DNA of 64,000 nt from BRH-c25 sp035627615. GTDB lineage: Bacteria > Bacillota > Clostridia > Lutisporales > Lutisporaceae. Where the stretch lies: assembly GCA_035627615.1 (NCBI GenBank), contig DASPLL010000074.1, positions 23,797 to 87,796 on the forward strand, in the 5' to 3' direction. Of this stretch, positions 47,252 to 55,858 are shown in pieces; position 1 is the first letter of the stretch, and each line of letters starts with the position of its first letter. A program made the position numbers and the translations under genes. The notes below the pieces were generated by a model that did not search any database, was not told where the DNA came from, and was given only the letters and a program-made list of their open reading frames with translations.

Positions 47252-47967
47252 TGAATCAGAAATTTGAAATAACCGATCCCTATAAAATAGCTGCTTATAT
47301 AAAAGAAGCTAAAAAAGTCACCCCTGTAAAGGTCTATGTCAAAGGCGACCTTAAAGGTGCCGATATGGGCAGTATAAGGTCATACGGCTCAGAAAACTTC
47401 TGGGTGCTGTTCGGCGAACATTCAGAAATAGAAAAATTTCTTGCTGATAACAAAAATATTATAACCAGCTTTGAAATTGAGTTTGATAGAAGAAATTCAG
47501 CCATACCCTTATTGGACACCAGATATGTGGATGCCAGGATCGAGCCGGGTGCTATCATAAGAGATAAGGTGCTGATACGCAAAAATGCAGTTGTCATGAT
47601 GGGCGCAGTAATAAACATCGGTGCTGAGATCGGTGAAAGCACGATGATCGATATGAATGCGGTGCTTGGAGCAAGAGCTACAGTAGGAAACAACTGCCAC
47701 ATAGGCGCCGGTGCTGTGCTTGCAGGTGTACTTGAACCTCCGAGTGCCGATCCGGTGGTCATAGAAGATAATGTTCTGGTAGGAGCCAATGCCGTCGTGC
47801 TTGAAGGAGTGCATATAGGAAAAGGTGCGGTTGTAGCCGCGGGCTCTGTTGTTACAAAGGATGTTGAGGCTGATACAGTTGTAGCAGGAATTCCTGCAAG
47901 GATAATAAAAAACGTTAAGGATTTAGGCGGAGACAAAAAGAAGATATTGGATGATCTAAGAGGTTAG
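47251..47967 (+). CDS. dapH: Tetrahydrodipicolinate N-acetyltransferase
   Basis: A 238-residue left-handed beta-helix enzyme with hexapeptide repeats (about 100-210: GAVINIGAEIGESTMIDMNA, GAGAVLAGVLE). It acetylates tetrahydrodipicolinate, the first step of the acetyl branch to meso-DAP. It lies between dapB and the aspartokinase gene. Succinyl-type DapD proteins differ in length and motif. Confidence 0.95.
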   Translation: MNQKFEITDPYKIAAYIKEAKKVTPVKVYVKGDLKGADMGSIRSYGSENFWVLFGEHSEIEKFLADNKNIITSFEIEFDRRNSAIPLLDTRYVDARIEPGAIIRDKVLIRKNAVVMMGAVINIGAEIGESTMIDMNAVLGARATVGNNCHIGAGAVLAGVLEPPSADPVVIEDNVLVGANAVVLEGVHIGKGAVVAAGSVVTKDVEADTVVAGIPARIIKNVKDLGGDKKKILDDLRG

Positions 47968-47980
47968 GATGTGATAACAG

Positions 47981-49186
47981 ATGGCAATTATTGTACAAAA
48001 ATATGGAGGCACCTCCGTTGAAACAATCGAAAAGATAAATAGGATCGCAGAACGTCTGATAAACAGGAAAGCCGAAGGCAATGACATTGTTGTTGTAGTT
48101 TCGGCTATGGGAAATACTACTGATAAGCTAATACGCATGGCATATGATATATCTCCTGATCCCCATAAACGTGAGCTTGATGTTCTTATGGCAACCGGGG
48201 AACAAGTATCCATGTCCCTGCTCTCCATCGCACTTAACCATGCCGGTGCGGAGGCTGTGTCCTTTACCGGACAGCAACTGGGAATAATAACGGAAGGCTC
48301 TCATACAAAGTCCAGGATACAGGATATAAACGAGAGTAAGATATTCAATGAGCTTTGTAAAGGTAAAATAGTCATCGTTGCGGGCTTTCAGGGAGTCAAT
48401 GAAGATAATGAGATAACAACCTTGGGCAGAGGCGGTTCGGATACAACTGCTGTTGCATTGGCTGCAAAGCTTCATGCCCAGTGTGAGATATATACCGATG
48501 TCGATGGTATTTATACCATTGACCCGAGGCTTTATCCCAATGCCAGGAAGCTTGAGTACATAAGCTATGAAGAGATGCTGGAAATGGCAAGCTCCGGTGC
48601 AAGTGTGATGCACTCCAGATCAATAGAGCTTGCGGAGAAATACAAGGTTCCTGTACTTGTAGCCCTCAACACGGGTGATATACCAGGTACCCTCATAAAG
48701 GAGATGGATAATACAATGGAGAATACAGCTATAACCGGTCTTGCGGTAAACAACGACGAAGCGATAATTACCCTGAACGGCGTACCCCATGATATAAAGG
48801 TAATCGCAGAAATATTCCAGAGCATTGCAAATAAAGAAATTAATATAGATATGATAAGCCAGACCTTCCCGGTCAACAAGCTTGTAAGCATATCCTTCAC
48901 CCTTCCCAAAACGGACTTATACCAGGCTTCTATTGTACTGGACAGCTTTAAGAACAGAATATTCACCTTCAGCTATGAGGCCTGTGAAAACATCTCAAAG
49001 CTGTCGGTAGTCGGCCTTGGAATGAACAGCCAATCGGGTGTTGCGGCAAAGGTGTTCAACCTCCTCGCTGAGAATGAAATACCTGTAAGCATTGTTACCA
49101 CTTCCGAAATCAAAATATCCTATGTTATAAACCCCGATGATACAAAAAAGGCCATAGAGGCTATAGCCAGGGAATTTGATCTGTAA
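47981..49186 (+). CDS. Aspartate kinase (DapG/LysC type)
   Basis: A 401-residue kinase that opens the aspartate pathway. The kinase core shows VQKYGGTSVETIEKI and FQGVNEDNEITTLGRGGSDT. Two C-terminal ACT domains (from about residue 260) bind lysine or threonine/DAP as feedback signal. Which isozyme it is cannot be read from these motifs alone. It is last in the riboswitch operon. Confidence 0.95.
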   Translation: MAIIVQKYGGTSVETIEKINRIAERLINRKAEGNDIVVVVSAMGNTTDKLIRMAYDISPDPHKRELDVLMATGEQVSMSLLSIALNHAGAEAVSFTGQQLGIITEGSHTKSRIQDINESKIFNELCKGKIVIVAGFQGVNEDNEITTLGRGGSDTTAVALAAKLHAQCEIYTDVDGIYTIDPRLYPNARKLEYISYEEMLEMASSGASVMHSRSIELAEKYKVPVLVALNTGDIPGTLIKEMDNTMENTAITGLAVNNDEAIITLNGVPHDIKVIAEIFQSIANKEINIDMISQTFPVNKLVSISFTLPKTDLYQASIVLDSFKNRIFTFSYEACENISKLSVVGLGMNSQSGVAAKVFNLLAENEIPVSIVTTSEIKISYVINPDDTKKAIEAIAREFDL

Positions 49187-49191
49187 AATCA

Positions 49192-49309
49192 GTCGCTGGT
49201 CGCGAGTCTCTAGTCACTAGCATGCAAGAAAGGCTTCGAAGCAATGCATAAGCAAAAACTTCGAAGCCTTTCCCTAACTTTAGCGACTAATGTCTAGTGA
49301 CTAGAGACT
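49192..49309. repeat. Large inverted repeat of heptamer arrays around CTTCGAAG
   Basis: Outer arms AGTCTCTAGTCACTAG (49205-49220) and CTAGTGACTAGAGACT (49294-49309) match perfectly over 16 bp. Each arm is a heptamer run (GTCGCTG, GTCGCGA, GTCTCTA, GTCACTA). Inner arms AAAGGCTTCGAAG / CTTCGAAGCCTTT are perfect over 13 bp. It fills the gap between the convergent aspartokinase and YitT genes and could end both transcripts. Confidence 0.9.
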
Positions 49310-49312
49310 TAA

Positions 49313-50185
49313 TCATATCCCTTTTTTTGCAAAGCCGTGGCCCAGTACCTCTGAGGTATCGCTCACCGCCATGAATGCATTGCTGTCCACCGCTCTTACT
49401 ATCTGCTTCAGCTTTGCCAGCTGGTTCAACGTCACTATGCAGTATATGACCCTCTTCTTGTTGCTTGTATAAGCCCCCTCACCTTCCAGATATGTAACAC
49501 CCCTGTCCAGGGTTCTGAGTATTTCATCAGCAACCTGCTGCTCATTGTCTGTTATTATCATCACTGATTTGCTGCTTCCAAAACCCTTCTGCACCTTATC
49601 CAGGACAGCTGATGCCACATACATCGACACCAGAGTATACATAGCAAGCTTCAGGCCGTAAAACAGTGATGCAATTGCCACGATCCCAAAATTAATCATT
49701 AGTGATGTGCTTCCAAGATTCATTGAAAAATACTTCTTTATTATGACTGCGATAATATCAATTCCACCCTGCGAAGCCCTGTTCCTGAACACTATCCCCA
49801 TACCTATGCCGTTCAGAACTCCGCCGTACAGACACGATAACAATGTATCATCTATATAAATAATGTTTCTCAGGAATGAGAACATATCGATGGAAACAGA
49901 AAATGCCGTCATCCCGACAAGGCTTAAAAGGATGAATTCCTTGTCTACGAATTTATACCCTGCAATAAATATCGGTATATTGAAGACAAATAACAAAACA
50001 CCGGGATTCAGATCGAAAAGATACTTGAGAATCAGTGCAATGCCGCTGACGCCGCCGCTTAAAAGCTTATGCGGTATCAGGAACACATTGAAGGATATTC
50101 CCCCTATAATACCTCCCAGTATTATCATTAAAAACATAACAACATATTTGTACTTGCTATTATATAGCCTATCGATAAATTTCAT
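49313..50185 (-). CDS. YitT family membrane protein
   Basis: A 290-residue protein with about five or six helices (GGIIGGISFNVFLIPHKLLS in the first) and a C-terminal DUF2179 domain (from about residue 200: SKSVMIITDNEQQVADEI). Function is unknown, though members are common in Firmicutes. A GAGGGGGG precedes the ATG. Confidence 0.9.
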   Translation of the reverse strand: MKFIDRLYNSKYKYVVMFLMIILGGIIGGISFNVFLIPHKLLSGGVSGIALILKYLFDLNPGVLLFVFNIPIFIAGYKFVDKEFILLSLVGMTAFSVSIDMFSFLRNIIYIDDTLLSCLYGGVLNGIGMGIVFRNRASQGGIDIIAVIIKKYFSMNLGSTSLMINFGIVAIASLFYGLKLAMYTLVSMYVASAVLDKVQKGFGSSKSVMIITDNEQQVADEILRTLDRGVTYLEGEGAYTSNKKRVIYCIVTLNQLAKLKQIVRAVDSNAFMAVSDTSEVLGHGFAKKGI

Positions 50186-50208
50186 GCTTTCCCCCCTCGT
50201 ATCACCTG

Positions 50209-50754
50209 TTATGATTCAATACCTTCCCTTGCCGGTATTCCATTATTGAAATAGTGCTTTATCTCCTTCATCTCGGTTACCAGGTCTGCCGCTTCAATGA
50301 TTTCCTTCGGAGCATTCCTGCCTGTAACAATTATCTCCATTGTTCCGGGCTTTGACTTCAGGAGCTCCACCACTTCATTGATTTCCAGGAGCTTGTTGCC
50401 CAGTACCCCCAACAGTTCATCAATTATCAGAATATCACATTCATTGTTTGTAACTACGCCTTTAATAAAATCAAAACCCCTGTTTATATCCTCCTTCAAT
50501 TCACACTTTTCCTTTTCCGAAAGTGTCCAGAAGAAGCCCCTTTCTCTTTCAAACCTGAATATCTTAAACAAAGGCTGCAGCTTTTCCGTACTATGGAGTT
50601 CACCGGTGTCCCCACTTTTCAGGAATTGCACCATGTACACCTTAAGACCCCTTCCGCAGGATCTCAGGCCTTGCCCCAGAGCAGCGGTGGTTTTGCCCTT
50701 GCCATCTCCTGTATATACTTGAATGAGCCCCTTTTGAAGCTTCATAATCATCAT
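50209..50754 (-). CDS. cobO: Cob(I)yrinic acid a,c-diamide adenosyltransferase
   Basis: A 181-residue CobA/BtuR-type enzyme that adds the adenosyl ligand to corrinoids. The P-loop is TGDGKGKTTAALG near residue 15. Three closely spaced ATGs (50754, 50751 and 50745) exist; GGAGG lies immediately before the first, so the second is equally plausible. Other cobalamin genes are not in the window, so it may serve salvage. Confidence 0.92.
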   Translation of the reverse strand: MMIMKLQKGLIQVYTGDGKGKTTAALGQGLRSCGRGLKVYMVQFLKSGDTGELHSTEKLQPLFKIFRFERERGFFWTLSEKEKCELKEDINRGFDFIKGVVTNNECDILIIDELLGVLGNKLLEINEVVELLKSKPGTMEIIVTGRNAPKEIIEAADLVTEMKEIKHYFNNGIPAREGIES

Positions 50755-50837
50755 AACCTCCGTTCATTTTGCATAAATCCTATGTACATATATATTCATT
50801 ATAGCTAATATGCAGAAAATTTTAAACCAAAATATAT

Positions 50838-50870
50838 AAAAAGCGCATTGCCGCAGCACCTGCGCTTTTT
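50838..50870. terminator. Bidirectional terminator between SSB-like gene and cobO
   Basis: AAAAAGCGCA / TGCGCTTTTT forms a 10-bp stem including the A and T tracts, with a 13-base loop. It lies 3 bp past the SSB-like stop. Confidence 0.85.
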
Positions 50871-50873
50871 ATT

Positions 50874-51542
50874 CTATTCCTCCGGTTCCTCTACTTCAGT
50901 GCTCTCACTTTCACCAGTCTCGGCATCATATACCTCCATTTTGGAGATTGATACCTCATAGGCCGTTCTGGTTATAACCTCTTCCTCGGATACTTTCTTC
51001 TGATAATTTCGGCTCTGGATTCTACCCCATATCCTTATCCTGTCGCCTACCTTAAGATTTTCAGAGTACCTCGCATTTCTTCCCCATGCTATGCACGGTA
51101 TGTAATCAGATTTATTATATGGTCTGTTCACTGCAAGCAGCATGTCTGTTATCTCACGGCCAAAGGGCGTGGTCCTGTATATAGGCTTCTTGCATATGTA
51201 GCCGTCCAGATAAATCTGATTTGGATTCTTCACTTCCTGTTCTACCGGCTTCAAATTCCTTGCAAAAACTGTAAGTATAAGCTTATTATTCCCTTCCTGA
51301 TACTTATTGTACGACCTCAGCTGCCCTTCTACCAGAAGAGTTGAGCCCACATCAATATTCAGTCCGAGTACTAGCCGCTCTGATATTGTAATGGGAAGCA
51401 TGTCAGAAATATCGCTCAGTCTCGGAACCTCCAGGTATACCGTATAAAAACCCTCACCATACATTTCATGACTAAACTCCGGTTTGGAAGTTACCGTCCC
51501 GTATACGGTAACATTGTTGCTCTCAATGACCTTGTCAGTCAT
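50874..51542 (-). CDS. Single-stranded DNA-binding protein-like, two OB domains
   Basis: A 222-residue protein with two OB-fold repeats. The first has VTVYGTVTSKPEF and LLVEGQLRSYN; the second has IYLDGYICKKPIYRTTPFGR and KVGDRIRIWGRIQSR. An acidic tail ends it, as in SSBs. One chain with two OB domains differs from the usual single-domain SSB tetramer. No partner is encoded next to it. Confidence 0.8.
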   Translation of the reverse strand: MTDKVIESNNVTVYGTVTSKPEFSHEMYGEGFYTVYLEVPRLSDISDMLPITISERLVLGLNIDVGSTLLVEGQLRSYNKYQEGNNKLILTVFARNLKPVEQEVKNPNQIYLDGYICKKPIYRTTPFGREITDMLLAVNRPYNKSDYIPCIAWGRNARYSENLKVGDRIRIWGRIQSRNYQKKVSEEEVITRTAYEVSISKMEVYDAETGESESTEVEEPEE

Positions 51543-51640
51543 AAGCCCACTCCCTTCCTTGTTCTTGCGTATTTCAGGTTTAACCTACAGTATACATATT
51601 CACTTGATACAAATAATATGAATTATTTTTAGCATAAAAT

Positions 51641-51680
51641 TACCCGCCGCAGTAACTTATTCAAGTTTCTGCGGCGGGTA
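51641..51680 (-). terminator. Terminator downstream of the Mur-ligase-like gene
   Basis: TACCCGCCGCAG / CTGCGGCGGGTA is a perfect 12-bp stem with a 16-base loop. On the minus strand it is followed by ATTTTA. It lies 12 bp past the stop. Confidence 0.85.
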
Positions 51681-51692
51681 TATGTAAGCTTT

Positions 51693-53099
51693 TCAGCTTT
51701 TTTGTTCACTCACAGGCCTTAACCTCCTATGGAGCAGCTTATGTGCGATATTCATTTCATCGCCCCCCAGCATGATCATCAGATCCCTTTTGTTCAACAA
51801 AGATAAACCTCTTTCGATTGCATGCTGCAGTAAATGATAATATCTGAAGGAGACTCCATTTTCTTTTAAGATTCTTTTATAAATTCTCATACTTTTAATA
51901 GGAAGCTCACCCACACGGAAATCCCCGTCCATGCAGCTGGTCAGGATAACCTCCCTGCACTTCAGTATCCCTGCCCACTCTGTTATCAGCCGGGCTTTCT
52001 CCCCATGAAAGCTCAGGTTTGCATCCTGGGAAACGGAAATAATAGGTATCAGATTCTCATAGCTCAGTATCTGCATGGAATCAAAGACCTCTGTATAATC
52101 ATGGATCGAGCTGCAGTAATTATCTATAATAGTAAAATCGCCGTCAAATATTCTCTGAAAATGCCTTGCTGGAGCTTTATAGCTTTCAACAGCAGCTTTG
52201 ATCCTTCCGATATCTTCATCATAATACAAGCCGCAGGTAATGGCAGCCAATGCATTATATATATTATGACCGCCCAGGGAATTCAGGTGTACTGGGATTT
52301 CAAAGGGCTCGATCCTCTTGCCGCTCCTTGTCTGGAAGCTTCTCTGCACACAATAATTGAAGCAGGTTATCTCATCAACATCTATACTTGATGCTGTGAC
52401 AACAGCCTTTGTATTCAATCCATAGGTTATAATCCTTATTTCTTTGGACTCCTCTGCTGCCTTTATCCCATAATTCTCATCATTATTCATTATAATGGAT
52501 TTCTTCTCATTTGAGCTTGCTAAAAAGTCTATAATTGAATGCCCTTTATAGTTTCTTTCAATTGAACCCTTATCAGTCAGAATTGCACAGTCAAGGCTTA
52601 TGTTCCCTGAGTAAAAGAGCCTGCCTGCATTGGTATCGATAGCAATCGGTATAATGTTCATACCTGATTTGTACAAATCCGTAAAAGCTGAAAAAAAATC
52701 TTCAAGGTTATGCCTGTTCCCAAGGCTGGTTTTACTTCTGTTCCAGTTGTTCATCCATTCCTTATCTGTTTTCCCATACAATATACACTGTATCAACTCG
52801 ATCAAAACACTTTTATCGACGTCTCCAATCACTCCGATAAGCTGCGGATGGTAGCCCTGCTTCCCTAAGAACCTGTCTACCATCATATAGAATGTATCCC
52901 GTGGATTCCTGACCTTAATTACCGGAAGCTCAGGATCTGATATATTATAGGGAGTAAATATCAAGGATGCTCCATTGCTGTAGGCCTCGTATATTTGTCT
53001 TCTGTTCCTTGTGCCGGATAAATCTACATATATCATTCCCGGTCTTACCTTTTGCGGATCCGCTGTTACCCCAATGCTTCCCATACTGTCCACACTCAT
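51693..53099 (-). CDS. Mur-ligase-like protein with degenerate P-loop
   Basis: A 468-residue MurE-like protein. The start at 53099 is set by AGGAG 8 nt upstream. The N-terminal DPQKVRPGMIYVDLSG and the middle SLGGHNIYNALAAITCGL are Mur-like. The P-loop position (about 89-98) reads GVIGDVDKSV instead of the usual GTNGKT/S, and the MurE DYAHtPd motif is replaced by DNYCSSIHD. Ligase activity is therefore doubtful; a binding or regulatory role is possible. Confidence 0.75.
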   Translation of the reverse strand: MSVDSMGSIGVTADPQKVRPGMIYVDLSGTRNRRQIYEAYSNGASLIFTPYNISDPELPVIKVRNPRDTFYMMVDRFLGKQGYHPQLIGVIGDVDKSVLIELIQCILYGKTDKEWMNNWNRSKTSLGNRHNLEDFFSAFTDLYKSGMNIIPIAIDTNAGRLFYSGNISLDCAILTDKGSIERNYKGHSIIDFLASSNEKKSIIMNNDENYGIKAAEESKEIRIITYGLNTKAVVTASSIDVDEITCFNYCVQRSFQTRSGKRIEPFEIPVHLNSLGGHNIYNALAAITCGLYYDEDIGRIKAAVESYKAPARHFQRIFDGDFTIIDNYCSSIHDYTEVFDSMQILSYENLIPIISVSQDANLSFHGEKARLITEWAGILKCREVILTSCMDGDFRVGELPIKSMRIYKRILKENGVSFRYYHLLQHAIERGLSLLNKRDLMIMLGGDEMNIAHKLLHRRLRPVSEQKS

Positions 53100-53299
53100 T
53101 TTACCAGCTCCTAGTCGTTTTGTAGAAATCATATTCGCTTTTCATTCAAATGTCCGAAAACGGTGATTTAATACGGGCTAAACCTACATATCCTTAATCG
53201 GCTATCTTCTCTATGATTGACAAACAGCCCTGATTTTATGTATTTCGCCCGAAAATAACTATATTTATCAAGCATTAATTTGTTAATAGTATTTATTTT

Positions 53300-53488
53300 T
53301 TACCTTATGTTCTTAAATAGTTTGTTATCGCGAATACCCTGCACATTGACCTTTTTTTCAAGATACTTCATCATTTCCTCCAGTTCATCCTCCGTTTCAC
53401 CAAACACCCTTGACAACGATGTTGCTCCCGAAAATAGCGTTTCAATAAGAAGCACCTTCTGCAGCTGCTTGATTATTTTCCTATCCAT
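53300..53488 (-). CDS. Small hypothetical protein downstream of rlmL
   Basis: A 62-residue charged helical protein that I do not recognise. A strong GGGGGTG site lies 5-6 nt before the ATG, 20 bp after the methyltransferase stop. Coding is supported mainly by that site and the operon position. It has no membrane segment. Confidence 0.6.
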   Translation of the reverse strand: MDRKIIKQLQKVLLIETLFSGATSLSRVFGETEDELEEMMKYLEKKVNVQGIRDNKLFKNIR

Positions 53489-53508
53489 GCTTACACCCCC
53501 TTGATATA

Positions 53509-54684
53509 TTATATTGAGGATGCAGGCTCCATGTTCTCATGAGTATTTCTCTTCGGAGGCTTCGGCCCGAAGAACTGATATAGGTCAGTCCTCATCATTC
53601 CGTTATACAGCTTTCTTTTTTTGTCAGCTCTTCTCCCGAAGAATTTTTCAAATTCTTCATGGGAGGTTATTATATAGAACGACCAGGTATCAAGCTTTGA
53701 GAATACCTTTCCCATTTCCTTGTAAAGGCCTTCGACGCTCCTTTGATCAGACAGCCTTTCTCCGTAAGGGGGGTTGGTAACTATGAAGCCGTAGTGTTCC
53801 CTGCTGCTCAGCTCCTTCATGTCTCTTTTCTGAAAATGCAGCTTATTTTCCAGACCGGCCAGCTTGGCATTGATCCTGGCCACTTTGAGAGCATTTTCAT
53901 CAATATCATAACCCTGTATATTCAATTCAACATAATTTAATATAAGTGACCGTGCTTCATCCTTTGCTTTATCCCGGACCTTCCCTGTTATCCAGCGCCA
54001 GTTGTCCGATACAAAGCTCCTGTTAAGCCCCGGAGCCATATTGAGTCCTATCATTGCAGCCTCTATAGGTATCGTACCTGAACCGCAAAAAGGGTCAATA
54101 AAGGCTCTGTCCGCCTTCCAGGGTGTCAGAAGCACCATGAGGGCGGCAAGGGTCTCTTTTATCGGTGCGGCATTGGATAATTCCCTATACCCCCTTTTGT
54201 GCAGGGACAGACCGCTGGTATCCAGGTACAGCGCTACCTTGTCCTTGTTCAGAAAAACATGAATGGGATAACGTTCACCGGTTTCTTCAAACCACTGGAC
54301 CTTGTACTTGGCCTTCAGGCTTTCAACCACAGCCTTTTTGACTATTGCCTGTATGTCCGAGGTGCTGAAAAGCTTCGATTTTATGGAAGCTGCTTTAGCT
54401 ACAGGAAACTCCGCATCCTTGGGTATCCATTCGTGCCATTTCAATCTCTTGGTCTTTTCAAAAAGCTCCTCAAAAGAAAAGGCTTCAAACTCACCTATCT
54501 TAAGAAGCACCCTTTCTGCAGTGCGAAGCCACAGGTTAGACCTGCATATACCCTCTTCATCTGCAAAAAAGGAGACTCTTCCATCCTCCACCTTTGATAT
54601 TTCATAGCCAAGGTTTTTTATTTCCCTTGATAGTACCGCTTCCACGGCAAAATTGCATGGTGCTACAAGTTCGATCTTAGACAT
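53509..54684 (-). CDS. THUMP-domain RNA methyltransferase (RlmL/YpsC type)
   Basis: A protein of about 391 residues. A THUMP RNA-binding domain is at the N-terminus (about 1-160). The methyltransferase shows FIDPFCGSGTIPIEAA and FIVTNPPYGERL, the NPPY motif for N-methylation of a guanine. Length matches the RlmL/YpsC family; the exact base is not readable. The ATG at 54684 is preferred as GGAGG lies 7 nt before it, while the ATG at 54690 touches GGAGG. Confidence 0.92.
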   Translation of the reverse strand: MSKIELVAPCNFAVEAVLSREIKNLGYEISKVEDGRVSFFADEEGICRSNLWLRTAERVLLKIGEFEAFSFEELFEKTKRLKWHEWIPKDAEFPVAKAASIKSKLFSTSDIQAIVKKAVVESLKAKYKVQWFEETGERYPIHVFLNKDKVALYLDTSGLSLHKRGYRELSNAAPIKETLAALMVLLTPWKADRAFIDPFCGSGTIPIEAAMIGLNMAPGLNRSFVSDNWRWITGKVRDKAKDEARSLILNYVELNIQGYDIDENALKVARINAKLAGLENKLHFQKRDMKELSSREHYGFIVTNPPYGERLSDQRSVEGLYKEMGKVFSKLDTWSFYIITSHEEFEKFFGRRADKKRKLYNGMMRTDLYQFFGPKPPKRNTHENMEPASSI

Positions 54685-54910
54685 GGTCATCCTCCGTATT
54701 TATTATTCCTTCTTTTATTTTTCATCATATACTCTTAAAAATACATTATTCGCTGACAAACTGATTTTATGCCCTATTCTAAAATATCACAAAATGCATG
54801 GAAATGGTATTATTAACAATTTTTATTACTATTTCTCTGATGCACCGGTTACTTGATTATGGTAAAATATATATTGTTTTACTTTGATTACTTTTATAGG
54901 GGTGAGATTA

Positions 54911-55858
54911 ATGAGCAGCTGCGATACTGTAAAATCCATTGTAGCAAATATCGAAAAGGTAATTATAGGAAAGACACCGGAGGTATATCAGATACTTAAG
55001 GGTATATTTGCCGGAGGACACATACTTATCGAGGATGTTCCCGGTGTAGGCAAGACCACCCTGGTGAAAGCTCTTGCGAAGTCCCTTGACCTTACTTACA
55101 GCAGGATACAATTCACACCGGACCTGCTTCCTTCTGATATTCTTGGAGTCTCGATATACAACAAGAATACCGGAGCCTTTGAGTTCAAAAAAGGACCTGT
55201 TTTTGCAAACATAATTCTGGCTGATGAAATAAACAGGACTTCTCCCAAAACCCAGTCCGCCCTGCTGGAGGTTATGGAAGAGAGCCAGGTATCCGAGGGC
55301 AACAATACCTACTACCTCCAAAAGCCCTTCATTGTATTGGCCACCCAGAATCCCGTAGAGTATCAGGGCACCTTCAACCTGCCGGAAGCGCAGCTTGACA
55401 GGTTTATGATAAAGACACGCATCGGCTATGCAGATGAAAAAAGTGAAGCTGACATACTGCAGACCTACAGCAGCTGTGAACCTATGAATGATATCGGTAA
55501 AGTGGCTGAAGCCTCTGAAATCATTGATATTCAGAATACAGTAAGGAATATCAGGGTATCAAGGTCCATAACCGAATATATCGTCAGGATAACAAAAGCC
55601 ACCAGAGAAAGCAAATACATAGCCTTAGGAGCCAGCACAAGGGCTTCCATGGCACTTCTGCGGATCGTACAGTCAAGTGCCTTTATAGAAAACAGGGATT
55701 ATGTGATACCGGAGGATGTAAAATCAAACGCAGCAGCAGTTTTGAGTCATAGAGTGACAATTTCCTCTCTTGCCCGGGCAAATGGACTTGACGGGGAAAA
55801 AATAATAAAGGAAATCCTTGATAAAACCTATGCTCCGAGAGTATACGGCAATGATTAG
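54911..55858 (+). CDS. MoxR family AAA+ ATPase
   Basis: A 315-residue AAA+ ATPase. Walker A is EDVPGVGKTT (about 41-50), Walker B ILADEINRTSPKTQSALL. The start at 54911 has GGGGTGAG 7 nt upstream. MoxR proteins act as chaperones for metal or protein complexes; here it lies at the head of a MoxR-DUF58-transglutaminase operon. Confidence 0.94.
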   Translation: MSSCDTVKSIVANIEKVIIGKTPEVYQILKGIFAGGHILIEDVPGVGKTTLVKALAKSLDLTYSRIQFTPDLLPSDILGVSIYNKNTGAFEFKKGPVFANIILADEINRTSPKTQSALLEVMEESQVSEGNNTYYLQKPFIVLATQNPVEYQGTFNLPEAQLDRFMIKTRIGYADEKSEADILQTYSSCEPMNDIGKVAEASEIIDIQNTVRNIRVSRSITEYIVRITKATRESKYIALGASTRASMALLRIVQSSAFIENRDYVIPEDVKSNAAAVLSHRVTISSLARANGLDGEKIIKEILDKTYAPRVYGND

